In this document: piece by piece, positions 8,845 through 17,877 of the stretch
Position numbering within the stretch: the stretch's first letter is position 1
Layout of the letters: every line of letters begins with the position of its first letter
Source: Corynebacterium sp. KPL1814
Lineage (GTDB): Bacteria > Actinomycetota > Actinomycetes > Mycobacteriales > Mycobacteriaceae
Direction: 5' to 3'
DNA: 64,000 bases
NCBI RefSeq assembly: GCF_000478175.1
Contig: NZ_KI515774.1
Span: 68,368-132,367, forward strand
Position numbers and translations under genes: made by a program
Notes under the pieces: generated by a model
The model's input: only the letters and a program-made list of their open reading frames with translations
Database searches by the model: none
Told to the model about the DNA's origin: nothing

Positions 8845-9258
8845 ATGATGGCGACCGATAACGCGCATACCCACCAAGTGCCCACCCGCTGGGGCGATTT
8901 CGATATGTATGGCCACATGATGAACGCCAACTATATCGAAGTTGCCCAGGAGGCACGCTTGGCTTTTGCCAAGGAGAATATCTATGCCAAGGGCATCGAT
9001 TTTATGGCCTTGGTGCGCCATCTGGACGTGGACTATATGCGGCCCATTCCTTTTGAGGGCAACGCCCACGTCATCGTGGAAACCTCCGTTTCCCAGATCG
9101 GTTCGTCATCCTTTACCACGTCCCAGCAGGTCAAGACTGCCGCTGGGGAAGTAGCGGCCACGGTGAACTGCGTGCAGGTAGTCATTGACAAGAAGAAGCA
9201 CACCCCGCGCCCGCTTACGGATGAGGAAAAGGATATTCTGCAGATGAGCGCCTCCTAA
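8845..9258 (+). CDS. Hot-dog-fold acyl-CoA thioesterase (4HBT family)
   Basis: A 137-residue thioesterase of the YbgC/FadM type that hydrolyses acyl-CoA. Seen: RWGDFDMYGHMMNANYIEV, which carries the catalytic Asp and the GHxxNANY signature of the family, followed by the usual strand pattern. The length is standard. The start has GAGGAG 5 nt upstream; the next codon is also ATG, so the initiating Met may be the second. It is in the ettA operon. In mycobacteria the same pair is conserved next to ssb, which suggests selection for the arrangement, but no functional link to EttA is known to me. The natural acyl chain is unknown. Confidence 0.88.
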   Translation: MMATDNAHTHQVPTRWGDFDMYGHMMNANYIEVAQEARLAFAKENIYAKGIDFMALVRHLDVDYMRPIPFEGNAHVIVETSVSQIGSSSFTTSQQVKTAAGEVAATVNCVQVVIDKKKHTPRPLTDEEKDILQMSAS

Positions 9259-9300
9259 ATGGCGCACTAGGCACATAAAGAAAGGTAGGGCCCGTTAGCC

Positions 9301-9939
9301 ATGGTCACCGAGTCGCTTGAAGTTCGCAGCGGAGGACCTGGCTTACGGGCCCTTCTTGCGCGCGCAGTCGGGGTAGAGGCGAATGCGTCGGTGCGTCTGC
9401 GCCAGCTTGCCGATGACGTCGTTGACGCTTTCGTCACCACCCCCTTCGAGGTCGTCGCCTCCCGTCGCGTTCAGGGGATAGTCTCTCGCGATGGGGCAGT
9501 GGTGTCCGCCGAGACGCTGGAGCAACAGCTCGCGAAAAACGATGGCACCGGCGTTATGGAACTCGGCCCATCCCGCGATGCGTCGTGGCCGGGCGCATTG
9601 CCCCCGGCGACCGGCTTTAGCGTGGTGGATACCCTGCCGGTGACGGTAGTTCGCGAACTCTCGGACCAAGGGCAGAAGCTGGCCCGGGAGTTTTCTGGGC
9701 CCATGGGCCCGCCACCCAGCTTGCTTAATCAGACCGTGGTCACGGTTGAGGGTAACGGCCAAACGGTGGAAATTCCGATGCGGATGATCTTCGCCTGCAC
9801 CAACCTGGGCCTAATCCCGGGGTGTTCTGCCTCCATGGATATTCCGCGACACCTGCGAGTATCGAGCCTTGGCCGGTGGGTGCGCCTTGATGCACCGTTC
9901 GGCAGCATTTACCGTTCCACGCGGCTATCCGTGCTGTAA
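9301..9939 (+). CDS. Conserved actinobacterial protein of unknown function
   Basis: A 212-residue protein that I do not recognise as any named family. Seen: mixed alpha/beta composition, no signal peptide, no membrane helix, a Pro-rich centre (about residues 95-145) and two Cys in the C-terminal third (ACTNLGLIPGCSASMD). A good AAAGG site precedes the ATG, though 14 nt away. It lies 42 bp after the thioesterase and probably ends the ssb-ettA operon. Mycobacteria have an unknown protein of similar size at the same place (Rv2474c region), so it may be an orthologue; that is inference from order, not from alignment. Confidence 0.7.
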   Translation: MVTESLEVRSGGPGLRALLARAVGVEANASVRLRQLADDVVDAFVTTPFEVVASRRVQGIVSRDGAVVSAETLEQQLAKNDGTGVMELGPSRDASWPGALPPATGFSVVDTLPVTVVRELSDQGQKLAREFSGPMGPPPSLLNQTVVTVEGNGQTVEIPMRMIFACTNLGLIPGCSASMDIPRHLRVSSLGRWVRLDAPFGSIYRSTRLSVL

Positions 9940-10196
9940 AACTCCCCGAATCTGGTATTCCGTCACCCAAAACGGACAGTGATTAATACCTATAACCCAA
10001 TAGTCGGGGGTAGTGGGTATCCCCGGTGCGCGCATTTTTAACCCTATATACTGCGGTATCTGGGAAAACGGGATTTTAGCTTCCACCCCCGTTCGTGAAA
10101 TACGCACAAACTTATATTCTCCTTCTCATTCTGCGTTAACCTGACAGCGTGAAGTAAATTTTCGCCTCTGTAACCAACACATGAAGGAGAACCTCC
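9940..10196. promoter_or_regulatory. Upstream region of alanine dehydrogenase
   Basis: This 257 bp non-coding stretch precedes ald. It holds a TATATA-rich patch at 10043-10051 and a G/C-symmetric patch around 9998-10025 (ACCCA ... TGGGT, then GGGTATCCCC). I cannot match either to a known corynebacterial operator. The ribosome binding site GAAGGAGA is at about 10183-10190. Confidence 0.35.
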
Positions 10197-11288
10197 GTGC
10201 GCATTTCTGTACCCAAAGAAATCATGAATAATGAAAGCCGCGTTGCCCTCACCCCAACCGAGGTGCGGACTTTGGTTACTGATGGGCACGAGCTTTTCAT
10301 CGAATCGGGCGCAGGCGTAGGCGCGTCCTTCCCCGATGAGGAGTACGTAGAGGCAGGGGCCACCATCGTCGATTCTGCGGACGAGACGTGGGCTAAGGCC
10401 GAGCTACTGCTGAAGGTAAAGGAGCCGCTCGAGTCCGAGTACCAGTACCTGCGCTCGGATCTCACCGTCTTTACTTACCTGCACTTGGCAGCGGATCGCC
10501 CGCTGACGGAGGCGCTGACGGAATCGAAGACGACCTCGATTGCCTATGAAACCGTTACGGACCGCCGCGGCACCCTGCCGCTTTTGACCCCCATGTCCCA
10601 GGTTGCCGGGCGCTTGGCCGTCATCGAGGGCTCGCACCACCTTTTGTCCACCCAGGGCGGCCGCGGCCTCTTGGTTTCTGGCATCCCGGGCACCCAGCCT
10701 GCGCGCGTGGTGGTCATCGGCGGCGGCCAGGTAGGTGCGTCCGCCGTGGCCATGGCGCACGGTCTGCGCGCAGAAGTCTCGGTCCTGGACGTGGATCCAC
10801 ACGTCCTGCAGCGCTTTGATGACCAGTACGCCGGCGGCGTGCGTACCCTGATCTCTGACCCATCCACTCTGGATAAGGAGCTGGAGGAGGCCGATCTCGT
10901 CATTGGCGCCGTCCTGATTCCAGGCGCTGCGGCACCGAAGCTGGTGCGCGAGGAGACCGTGAAGAAGATGAAGGAGGGTGCGGTGCTTGTCGATGTCGCC
11001 ATCGACCAGGGCGGCTGCTTCGAGAACTCGCGCAAGACCTCCCATGACGAACCGACCTTCAAGGTGCACGACACCCTCTTCTACTGCGTGGCCAATATGC
11101 CCGGTGCGGTGGCCAATACTTCGGCCCGCGCCTTGGCCTCGGCGACGCTGCCGTATGTCCGCGCGGTGGCCAACGACAACCTGGATGCCGCGATCGAGCG
11201 CTTCCCAGGTTTTCGCTCCGGCGTGATGACCCGCGGGGGCAAGCTGGTATCTGAGCCGGTACGCCAGGCTTTCGACTGGAAAGACTAA
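10197..11288 (+). CDS. ald: Alanine dehydrogenase
   Basis: A 363-residue NAD-dependent enzyme that interconverts L-alanine and pyruvate plus ammonia. Seen: N-terminal MRISVPKEIMNNESRVALTP, a hallmark of Ald; catalytic Lys75 and His96 at the same numbers as in the M. tuberculosis and Bacillus enzymes; and the NAD-binding VVIGGGQVGASA fold in the middle. The GTG start is fixed by GAAGGAGA 7 nt upstream. The gene is monocistronic: it has its own 257 bp leader and ends in a strong terminator. With the AGCS symporter it could allow growth on alanine; co-regulation is not shown. Confidence 0.96.
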   Translation: MRISVPKEIMNNESRVALTPTEVRTLVTDGHELFIESGAGVGASFPDEEYVEAGATIVDSADETWAKAELLLKVKEPLESEYQYLRSDLTVFTYLHLAADRPLTEALTESKTTSIAYETVTDRRGTLPLLTPMSQVAGRLAVIEGSHHLLSTQGGRGLLVSGIPGTQPARVVVIGGGQVGASAVAMAHGLRAEVSVLDVDPHVLQRFDDQYAGGVRTLISDPSTLDKELEEADLVIGAVLIPGAAAPKLVREETVKKMKEGAVLVDVAIDQGGCFENSRKTSHDEPTFKVHDTLFYCVANMPGAVANTSARALASATLPYVRAVANDNLDAAIERFPGFRSGVMTRGGKLVSEPVRQAFDWKD

Positions 11289-11326
11289 GCATCCGGCAGT
11301 ACTAACCCGGCGCTAGCGCACAGTAA

Positions 11327-11371
11327 AAGAGGCCCGCGCACTTACCTAATGTGGAAGTGCGCGGGCCTCTT
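11327..11371. terminator. Bidirectional terminator between ald and glbO
   Basis: A perfect 17-bp inverted repeat (AAGAGGCCCGCGCACTT and its complement) with an 11-nt loop. It lies between the ends of two convergent genes. The arms start with AAAAGAG and end in CTCTT, so the hairpin is A/T-flanked on both sides and could stop transcription from both. Confidence 0.85.
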
Positions 11372-11421
11372 CGTGCAGCTTGTAACGCCTTGCACAGGCA
11401 GCGCTACAAAAAGTTGAAAAG

Positions 11422-11805
11422 TTAAGGAGCTCTATTGATGAGCATGGCGGCGACGCGCTGCATGTGGTCCCAAATCATGGTGCGATATGCCGGCGGGATG
11501 GTGTCTTCCTCGATGCTATCGAGGGATTTTCCCATCAGCTCGAGCCAGCGATCGTGGGCTTCCATATCGATGGGGAAGGTTGCGTGCCGCATGCGCAGGC
11601 GCGGGTGGCCGCGGTTTTCGGAGAAGTGTTGGGGACCGCCCCAGTACTGAATCAGGAACCAGGTAAGGCGCTGTTCCGCGCCTTCCCAATCCTGATCCGG
11701 GTACATGGGGCCAATTACGTCGTCTTCTTTGACTTGGTCATAAAAGCCATGTACGAGGCGTTCAAAGGTAGGGGTGCCACCGATGGCTTCATAGACGGAA
11801 TTCAT
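11422..11805 (-). CDS. glbO: Group II truncated haemoglobin (trHbO)
   Basis: A 127-residue haem protein of the 2-on-2 globin fold, thought to bind oxygen or detoxify NO and peroxides. Seen: the B10 Tyr in GFYDQV, the group II stretch YWGGPQHFS, the proximal His in RMRHATFPI, and the Trp of HDRWLELM at G8, which is diagnostic of group II. Length is typical. The ATG follows the stop codon of mscS directly (TAAATG, no spacer), so the two are translated together. Confidence 0.94.
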   Translation of the reverse strand: MNSVYEAIGGTPTFERLVHGFYDQVKEDDVIGPMYPDQDWEGAEQRLTWFLIQYWGGPQHFSENRGHPRLRMRHATFPIDMEAHDRWLELMGKSLDSIEEDTIPPAYRTMIWDHMQRVAAMLINRAP

Positions 11806-12807
11806 TTAGGCATCGTCTCCCTTGTGCGGATTGGCAATGCCGATGCCGTGTGGATACGGGGTGGTAATGCCCTCTGCGTGCATGACATTGAGGACGCGGG
11901 ACTGGACAAAGCGCTGGACGTCCCACTGGCGGCCCGGCAGCGTCTTGGTGGACACGCGGAAGGAGACATAGTCCGGCTCGAACTTGGACATGCCGTCGAT
12001 GCGCGGGGTGCTGAGCACCATCTTGCGGATCTTTTCGTCCTTGACGGCATCCTTGACGGCCTTGTCGATGACCTCGCCGGCAACCTCTGGGTCATTGGAT
12101 AGCCCGACAGGGATTTGGATGCGGGCAACGGAGTACTCATCGGAGTGGTTAGCCACCTGCAGGATTTCGCCGTTGCGGACGTACCACAGGGCACCGTCGA
12201 TATCGCGGACGGTGGTAATGCGCAGGGAAATGGACTCGACGTCACCGAAGACGCCGTTGCCCAGGTCAATGACATCGCCAATGCCGTATTGATCCTCAAT
12301 GAGCATGAAAATACCGGAGAGGAAGTCTCGGACCAGTTCCTGTGCACCGAAGCCGAGGGCGACACCGATAACACCGGCTGAGGCGATCAGCGGGGCGACG
12401 TTGACTTCCAACTCGTCCAGGATGGCAATGCCGGCAGAAACCCAGACCACGATGGCGACCGCCGAGCGCCCTACGCCGGCGAGGGTCTTAATGCGCGAGG
12501 CGCGGCGCGCCTCCCTGGTTTCTCGCAGGGTGTCATCCGGTTGGCCGTCCTCCGCAGACCTGCTGCGGCTGCGGCTGGGCTTTTTGAGGGTGGAAGCCTT
12601 AATGCTGTTTTTCGCCAGCCGGTTGATGAGGTGGCGCAGCGCCCAGTGCGCAATGAAGGCCAAAATGATAATGAGGCCGATGCGAATAGGCCGCTCGATA
12701 AGCCAAAGCTGAACGTTCTCGTCGTTCCAGAAGCTCGATACGGACTCGACTGCATCGTCTTTTTTCTCTGCAGCGCCCTGAGCCATGGTAAATAAGTTCG
12801 TACTCAT
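11806..12807 (-). CDS. mscS: MscS-family mechanosensitive ion channel
   Basis: A 333-residue inner-membrane channel that opens under membrane tension. Seen: an N-terminal helix pair, a charged linker (KKPSRSRSRSAEDG) at about residues 75-90, the pore helix SAGVIGVALGFGAQELVRDF with the Gly/Ala pattern of MscS TM3, and the beta domain beginning with DQYGIGDVIDLG. Length is a little over the E. coli protein. The start ATG at 12807 has AAGAAAG upstream; an ATG at 12810 is adjacent. It is the first gene of the mscS-glbO operon and is divergent from metB. Confidence 0.92.
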   Translation of the reverse strand: MSTNLFTMAQGAAEKKDDAVESVSSFWNDENVQLWLIERPIRIGLIIILAFIAHWALRHLINRLAKNSIKASTLKKPSRSRSRSAEDGQPDDTLRETREARRASRIKTLAGVGRSAVAIVVWVSAGIAILDELEVNVAPLIASAGVIGVALGFGAQELVRDFLSGIFMLIEDQYGIGDVIDLGNGVFGDVESISLRITTVRDIDGALWYVRNGEILQVANHSDEYSVARIQIPVGLSNDPEVAGEVIDKAVKDAVKDEKIRKMVLSTPRIDGMSKFEPDYVSFRVSTKTLPGRQWDVQRFVQSRVLNVMHAEGITTPYPHGIGIANPHKGDDA

Positions 12808-12936
12808 CATTCTTTCTTGATCGTGGACACAAGCTAACCGCACCCATTCTAGAGAAGAATCCTGAAATCTCACTGACAGCGCAGAATTCGCAGCGCGCGT
12901 GGAACCGAATATAAATTGCCGAATGGCCGGTGTGGA

Positions 12937-12952
12937 TGAACCGCTTAGTCTA
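12937..12952 (+). promoter_or_regulatory. Possible degenerate McbR box upstream of metB
   Basis: TGAAC-N6-GTCTA fits the McbR consensus TAGAC-N6-GTCTA in eight of ten fixed positions. The right half is perfect. It lies 13 bp upstream of the metB start. metB is a known McbR target in C. glutamicum. The position and the known regulation make it plausible; the left half is weak. Confidence 0.4.
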
Positions 12953-12964
12953 CGATTGGGAGGC

Positions 12965-14122
12965 ATGACTGAACACAGCGCGCATAACTTGGCAAAAGGA
13001 TTTTCATCCCGATCCATTCACGCTGGATATCACCCGGATCCGCACATGGGATCCATCAACGTGCCGATCTACGCCTCGACTACGTTCGCCCAGGATGGCC
13101 TCGCGCAGCTGCGCGGCGGCTTCGAATACGGGCGCGTGGCCAACCCGACGGTTCGCTCCCTCGAAAAGACCTTGGCCGCGCTGGAGGGCGCGGATTACGC
13201 GCGCGTCTTTGCCACTGGTATGGCAGCCGCCGATACGATGGTGCGCATCTTGGTGCGCCCCGGTGACCACGTCATCTTGGGCAATGACTCCTACGGCGGT
13301 TCCTACCGCCTGCTTAATGATTTCACGGAGTGGGGCGTGGAGATGTCCATTATCAATACCTGCGATGTCGATGCCGTCGCCGCCGCGGTAAAGGACAATA
13401 CCAAGCTCATCTGGCTGGAAACCCCGACCAATCCGGCGCTGAATATCACCGATATTGCGGCGGTGGCCAAGGTCAAGGGCAATGCGCAGGTGCTGGTGGA
13501 TAATACCTTCGCCACGCCGTACCTGCAGAACCCGCTCGCACTCGGCGCGGACCACGTTCTGCACTCCACTACGAAGTACTTGGGTGGGCATTCCGATGTC
13601 CTCGGTGGCGCCGTAGTTACCAATGACCCCGAGGTGGATGAGCAGCTGCTGTACTTCCAGGGCAACGTGGGCGCGGTCGCCTCGCCCTTCGATGCCTACC
13701 TGACCGCGCGTGGTATTAAGACCCTCGGCGTGCGCATGGACCGCCACTGCGCCAATGCGCAAAAGGTGGCGGAATTCTTACAGGCCCGCCCAGAGGTCAA
13801 ACAGGTGCGCTACCCGGGATTGGCAGAGCACCCTGGCCACGAACTGGCGGCGCAGCAGATGCGCGGGTTCGGCGGCATGATGTCCGTGCGCTTCCATGAC
13901 CCAGAGCACGCCAAGCAGATTTGTTTGAATACGCGCCTTATCTGCCTGGCGGAATCGCTGGGTGGGGTGGAATCGCTCATCGAGCACCCGCAGAACATGA
14001 CCCACGTTTCGGCCGAAGGATCGGAACTGGTGCCGCCGGAAGACATGGTGCGCATCTCTATCGGCATCGAGGACATCGATGACCTGCTGGCGGATCTACA
14101 GCAGGCCCTCGACGCCCTTTAA
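12965..14122 (+). CDS. metB: Cystathionine gamma-synthase
   Basis: A 385-residue PLP enzyme that joins an activated homoserine (O-acetylhomoserine in corynebacteria) with cysteine to give cystathionine in methionine synthesis. Seen: the Cys/Met-metabolism PLP family throughout, with [10 protein letters not shown] at the N-terminus, [18 protein letters not shown] and the PLP lysine K204 in [12 protein letters not shown]. The length equals the C. glutamicum enzyme to within a residue. The ATG at 12965 has GGGAGG upstream; the frame is open further upstream but has no good site. It is divergent from mscS. Cystathionine gamma-lyase is a related alternative, but the strong resemblance to corynebacterial MetB favours the synthase. 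Confidence 0.9.
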   Translation: MTEHSAHNLAKGFSSRSIHAGYHPDPHMGSINVPIYASTTFAQDGLAQLRGGFEYGRVANPTVRSLEKTLAALEGADYARVFATGMAAADTMVRILVRPGDHVILGNDSYGGSYRLLNDFTEWGVEMSIINTCDVDAVAAAVKDNTKLIWLETPTNPALNITDIAAVAKVKGNAQVLVDNTFATPYLQNPLALGADHVLHSTTKYLGGHSDVLGGAVVTNDPEVDEQLLYFQGNVGAVASPFDAYLTARGIKTLGVRMDRHCANAQKVAEFLQARPEVKQVRYPGLAEHPGHELAAQQMRGFGGMMSVRFHDPEHAKQICLNTRLICLAESLGGVESLIEHPQNMTHVSAEGSELVPPEDMVRISIGIEDIDDLLADLQQALDAL

Positions 14123-14143
14123 AACGCGCTCTAAAACGCGTGC

Positions 14144-16015
14144 TTAGTGGCCGCCGGCAACCTTGAGCAGGGAACCGGCGGTCTTATCGGTTTCCTGCAG
14201 CATGAGTGGATCCGTGCCTGGCATGGGGGAAATCGTTGTATCCGGCCACTGCGCATAGGTGGGAATGCCGACGATATGCAGTCGTTCATCCAGGCTGCCA
14301 TCCGGATGGACGGTGCGCCGCGTGGCACCATCGGTTTCGGGGGAGCCGGTGTCCTGCCCATGATCAGCAAACGGGCGCACCCGGTCACTCTCGACCAATC
14401 CGCGGGTGAGCGGATCGCCGGCGACGCGGATATCGGGCTTGTGCATAAAGGCATCGACAAGCGTGGGCGCCGATGCCGAACGCGGGCCAGAGGTCAGGGT
14501 GAAATGGTCTGACTCGATAGCGAGGGTGGGGTGATCGCCGAGGAAGTGGACCAGGTGGGCATCGACAAGCGCGAGCAGCTGGCGCACGCGGAACAGCGGA
14601 GGGCCTGAGCCCACCATCTGCCCAAAGGACATGAACTGCGCGTAGCGGCCTGTGCGGGACTCGCGGGTATAGCGGCCTTCCGCGCCCAGGATGGAGGCGG
14701 GCTTGCGCGACTGGGACAGCGACCACAGCGCGGCCTTCATTGGCGAATCGTGGCCGGCGGCCGCCTCCTGGATATCGTCCGCCAGGGAATCCGCAATGTG
14801 GGAGGTCAACGCCGAAATATCGCCGGTAAATCCAGCAACTTGGTACATGAGGTCTGTCATATCCCACGGCTGGGTGACCAAGGGAGCGAGGGCGGTGCCC
14901 AGATCATCTGGCGCGGTGGCATCGATGACCGCGAGGATCTCTTCCCGCGGGCGAAGCAGCGCCGCCGGATCCACCCGTTCCAGCGCGGTTATATACGCCT
15001 CGTAGCTATCGCGTGCGATGGCGGGCCAAACCTGGGCGTCAAAGTCGATGTCCTCGGCGCCCTGGAGCTTCCCGATGACCCCATGCAACCGCCGCCGCGG
15101 CATCGTGGGCGGCAGCTCGTTGTACTCGGACTTGGGGTGGAAGGGATAACCGCGGCCGGAGGCGACGATGAAGTGTGGTTCCTTCCCGCTCGCTTCGTAG
15201 CGCAGGCCAGAGCGAGTGGTGGCATCCTCGACGAATTTGCCACCGCGTTCGATGGTGGTTAGCGCCATGATGTCATAAAAGCCCATGCCCAGCCCCCGCA
15301 CCAACACGTCTTCACCGGCGGGAATGGCGCCATAGTCTTGTTCCACGGGGTTGCCCGGTGCGATCCAGCGCAGCCCGGATTCCGCCAAGCGCTGCTCCTC
15401 ATCATTAAAGCGCGGCGCCATCCAGCCATAGGCTAGGACCGTGGCATCGGCGTGCACCTGCGAGCCATCGTCTAGGTGCAGGATATCGGCTGAGCCATCC
15501 GTGGTGATGGTCTCCACGCGGTGGTGGTGGCTCACCGTAGAAATACTCTCGGGCAAGCGGGCTACCACCACGTCATAGGCCCAGCGCAGGTACTCGCCGT
15601 ATAAAGCGCGCGTGGGGTTGGACTCCGGGCGGGTAGCGGCCAGCTCCGCGCGGTACTCAGTGGCAACATGCGGGGCCGGAGGGTGCTGGGCAAAAAGCTC
15701 GCGCTTGGCAGGAGCTACCTTATTACCCTCGCCGCGCAGCAGCTGGATCCACTCGTATTGCGTCGGCCCCTCGAGCACCGGGGCGTTCACCGTCGCGCCG
15801 GGCTCGGTAAAAAGCGTGACGGCGCCCGCGCGCGTATTCATGCACAGGGTCTTGGTTTGGTCAGTTTCCCAGACGCGGCCGGCGCCGTGCTGGGCCTCGT
15901 CGATGAGGTGAACGGTGACGGGGGAGCTGGAATCATCCATGCGGGCGGTGAGGCGTTCCAAGATGGAGATGCCACGCGGGCCCATGCCGACGATCGCGAT
16001 TGCAGGAGTAGCCAT
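14144..16015 (-). CDS. FAD/NAD(P)-binding protein, function unknown
   Basis: A 623-residue protein with an N-terminal Rossmann fold IAIVGMGPRGISILERL, matching the FAD-NAD(P)-binding family with a GxGxxG variant (here GMGPRG). A second dinucleotide region lies near residues 200-260 (AYGWMAP, then VLVRGLGMGFYDI). No signal peptide and no membrane segment. The substrate is unknown. It is divergent from the ABC operon, and two McbR-type boxes lie in the gap of about 200 bp, so the two are probably co-regulated. Enzymes of this type are found near such ABC systems in other bacteria as far as I recall. It could be a flavin reductase or monooxygenase; I cannot decide. Confidence 0.75.
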   Translation of the reverse strand: MATPAIAIVGMGPRGISILERLTARMDDSSSPVTVHLIDEAQHGAGRVWETDQTKTLCMNTRAGAVTLFTEPGATVNAPVLEGPTQYEWIQLLRGEGNKVAPAKRELFAQHPPAPHVATEYRAELAATRPESNPTRALYGEYLRWAYDVVVARLPESISTVSHHHRVETITTDGSADILHLDDGSQVHADATVLAYGWMAPRFNDEEQRLAESGLRWIAPGNPVEQDYGAIPAGEDVLVRGLGMGFYDIMALTTIERGGKFVEDATTRSGLRYEASGKEPHFIVASGRGYPFHPKSEYNELPPTMPRRRLHGVIGKLQGAEDIDFDAQVWPAIARDSYEAYITALERVDPAALLRPREEILAVIDATAPDDLGTALAPLVTQPWDMTDLMYQVAGFTGDISALTSHIADSLADDIQEAAAGHDSPMKAALWSLSQSRKPASILGAEGRYTRESRTGRYAQFMSFGQMVGSGPPLFRVRQLLALVDAHLVHFLGDHPTLAIESDHFTLTSGPRSASAPTLVDAFMHKPDIRVAGDPLTRGLVESDRVRPFADHGQDTGSPETDGATRRTVHPDGSLDERLHIVGIPTYAQWPDTTISPMPGTDPLMLQETDKTAGSLLKVAGGH

Positions 16016-16078
16016 AACTCCTATCGTGCCACACCGCCCTCCTGGACAGTTTTATTGGACTCCCTTGTTTTAGATGAA

Positions 16079-16094
16079 TAGACCAAGATGTCTG
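16079..16094 (+). promoter_or_regulatory. McbR-type operator, box 1
   Basis: TAGAC-CAAGAT-GTCTG matches the McbR consensus TAGAC-N6-GTCTA in nine of ten fixed positions. It lies about 64 bp upstream of the FAD protein start and 125 bp upstream of the ABC lipoprotein start. Confidence 0.7.
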
Positions 16095-16134
16095 TCGTAA
16101 AATTAGTAAACCACAATGAGTGCTGGATAGAGGG

Positions 16135-16150
16135 TAGACCATGCGGTCTT
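16135..16150 (+). promoter_or_regulatory. McbR-type operator, box 2
   Basis: TAGAC-CATGCG-GTCTT matches TAGAC-N6-GTCTA in nine of ten fixed positions. It starts 56 bp after the start of box 1, between five and six helical turns. It is the box nearer the ABC operon. Confidence 0.7.
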
Positions 16151-16218
16151 GTGTTTGTGGCGACGGTGTGTTCTAATGGGCTGGTCCAACTTCAACCTTT
16201 AAGGAATTGACCTCCCTT

Positions 16219-17874
16219 ATGAAGTCTCTACATCGGCTTTTAAAGCCTCTCGCCGCGGTGGTTGCTAGCACCGCGCTTGTTCTAACGCTAAGTTCGTGCG
16301 CGAATACTACCCACGCGGCCGAAAATGGCATGGTGACCTATGCCGAGCCGAATATGTTCAATAACCTCTATCCACCGGCGGGCGGCTATTATCCCAACGG
16401 CGGCGTGCTCAATAACATCGCGGACCGCCTCCTCTGGCAGGACCCAGAAACCTTGGAGCTTCACCCATGGATTGCGGAGGACCTGCCTGACACCAATGCG
16501 GATGACACGGAATTTACGTTCCATATTCGTAAAGGCGTGACCTATTCCGATGGTTCCGTGCTGGATGCAGCAAACGTGAAAAAGAATTATGACCTGTATG
16601 CCAAGGGTGATGATTCCCGCATGCTGACCCCGTCGGAGCAGCTTCCCAATTACGTGAAATCCGAGGTCATTGATGACTACACGGTGAAGTTTTACTTCAG
16701 CGAGCCGTCCCCAGGTTTCCCGCAATCCACGTCCGTAATGAACCAGGCCCTGTTGTCTAATGACACCTTGGACTTGGATGACACGGGCTTTTCACCTGGC
16801 CACGCAACCGATATTTCTGGTTCGGGGCCCTTTGTTATTGAGGAAGAGGATATGGGCACCAAGCTGGTGCTAAAGGCGCGCAAGGACTATGACTGGGCGC
16901 CTCCCGCCCGGAAAGACCACCAAGGCCCTGCGGAAATTGAGGGCATCAATGTGGTGCTGGCGGCCGAAGATTCCGTGCGCGTGGGGTCCCTCGTGGCTCA
17001 TCAATCCGATATCGCCCGTCAGATCGAAGCCCCCGATGAGAAGCACTTGAAAGATAAGAACCTTCAGGTCCTGGCTGCCCCAACCCGGGGTGTGAATAAT
17101 AGCTACCACTTCCACTTCCGGCACCCGCTGCTTGCTGATAAGCGCGTACGCCAAGCACTGATTCACGCCATCGATCGTGATAATATCCTGAGCACTTTGT
17201 ATTCGGATTCTTATTCGAAGGGTTCGTCCATCCTCGCTCGCACCGCCGTAGGCTTTAAGGATCAATCCGAAAATTATGCCTTTGACCCGGATAAATCCCG
17301 ACGCCTACTCGATGAAGCCGGCTGGATTCCAGGCGAGGATGGCATTCGCGTGAAAGATGGCGAGCGGCTTTCTCTGACGTTTAATGAATCCGTTCCGCAG
17401 CCTCGTTCGCGTGAGATGTTTACCAAGGTCCAAGAGATGCTGAAAAACATCGGGGTTGAAGCAAACCTCTATCCGGGAGACCGGACTGCACAGGATAAAG
17501 CCATGAAGGACCAGGATTCCGTACAGGTGCGCCATTCCATGGTTGGGCGCGCCAACGTGGATACCTTGGCCACCTGGATCAATGGCAAAGGTCGCAATTC
17601 CTTCCTCAATTATGACGAAGGAACCGATTCCTTCGGTGATCCCAAGTTGCAGGACATGGTGGAGGAGTATTTCTCTTTAAAGAGCGAAAAAGAACGCCTC
17701 GAAATGAGCGGCCGGATGCAGGATTACCTTTCGGAGCAGGCCTATATTCTGCCGCTCTTTGAGGAACCACAAGTTTATGGCTTCCAGCCCTATGTGGAGG
17801 GCTTTACCACCGAAGCCATCGGTCGCCCTTCCTTTTATGCGGTGAAGATCAATGCGGAAGAAGGGCAGGAATAA
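16219..17874 (+). CDS. ABC transporter lipoprotein, peptide/opine (SBP family 5) type, KPN_01854-like
   Basis: A 551-residue lipoprotein that captures the substrate outside the membrane. Seen: a signal peptide with lipobox LSSC (Cys27), then a family 5 fold with the MVTYAEPNMFNNLYPPAGGY segment and NNIADRLLWQDPETLEL. This pattern recalls a subfamily named after K. pneumoniae KPN_01854 that occurs with luciferase-like monooxygenases and CMD/AhpD proteins. The ATG at 16219 is chosen because it gives a proper signal peptide; a TTG at 16207 would add four residues. AAGGA is 13 nt upstream. It heads an operon of five genes. The ligand is unknown; a sulfur-containing compound is suggested only by the McbR boxes. 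Confidence 0.82.
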   Translation: MKSLHRLLKPLAAVVASTALVLTLSSCANTTHAAENGMVTYAEPNMFNNLYPPAGGYYPNGGVLNNIADRLLWQDPETLELHPWIAEDLPDTNADDTEFTFHIRKGVTYSDGSVLDAANVKKNYDLYAKGDDSRMLTPSEQLPNYVKSEVIDDYTVKFYFSEPSPGFPQSTSVMNQALLSNDTLDLDDTGFSPGHATDISGSGPFVIEEEDMGTKLVLKARKDYDWAPPARKDHQGPAEIEGINVVLAAEDSVRVGSLVAHQSDIARQIEAPDEKHLKDKNLQVLAAPTRGVNNSYHFHFRHPLLADKRVRQALIHAIDRDNILSTLYSDSYSKGSSILARTAVGFKDQSENYAFDPDKSRRLLDEAGWIPGEDGIRVKDGERLSLTFNESVPQPRSREMFTKVQEMLKNIGVEANLYPGDRTAQDKAMKDQDSVQVRHSMVGRANVDTLATWINGKGRNSFLNYDEGTDSFGDPKLQDMVEEYFSLKSEKERLEMSGRMQDYLSEQAYILPLFEEPQVYGFQPYVEGFTTEAIGRPSFYAVKINAEEGQE

Positions 17875-17877
17875 GAC

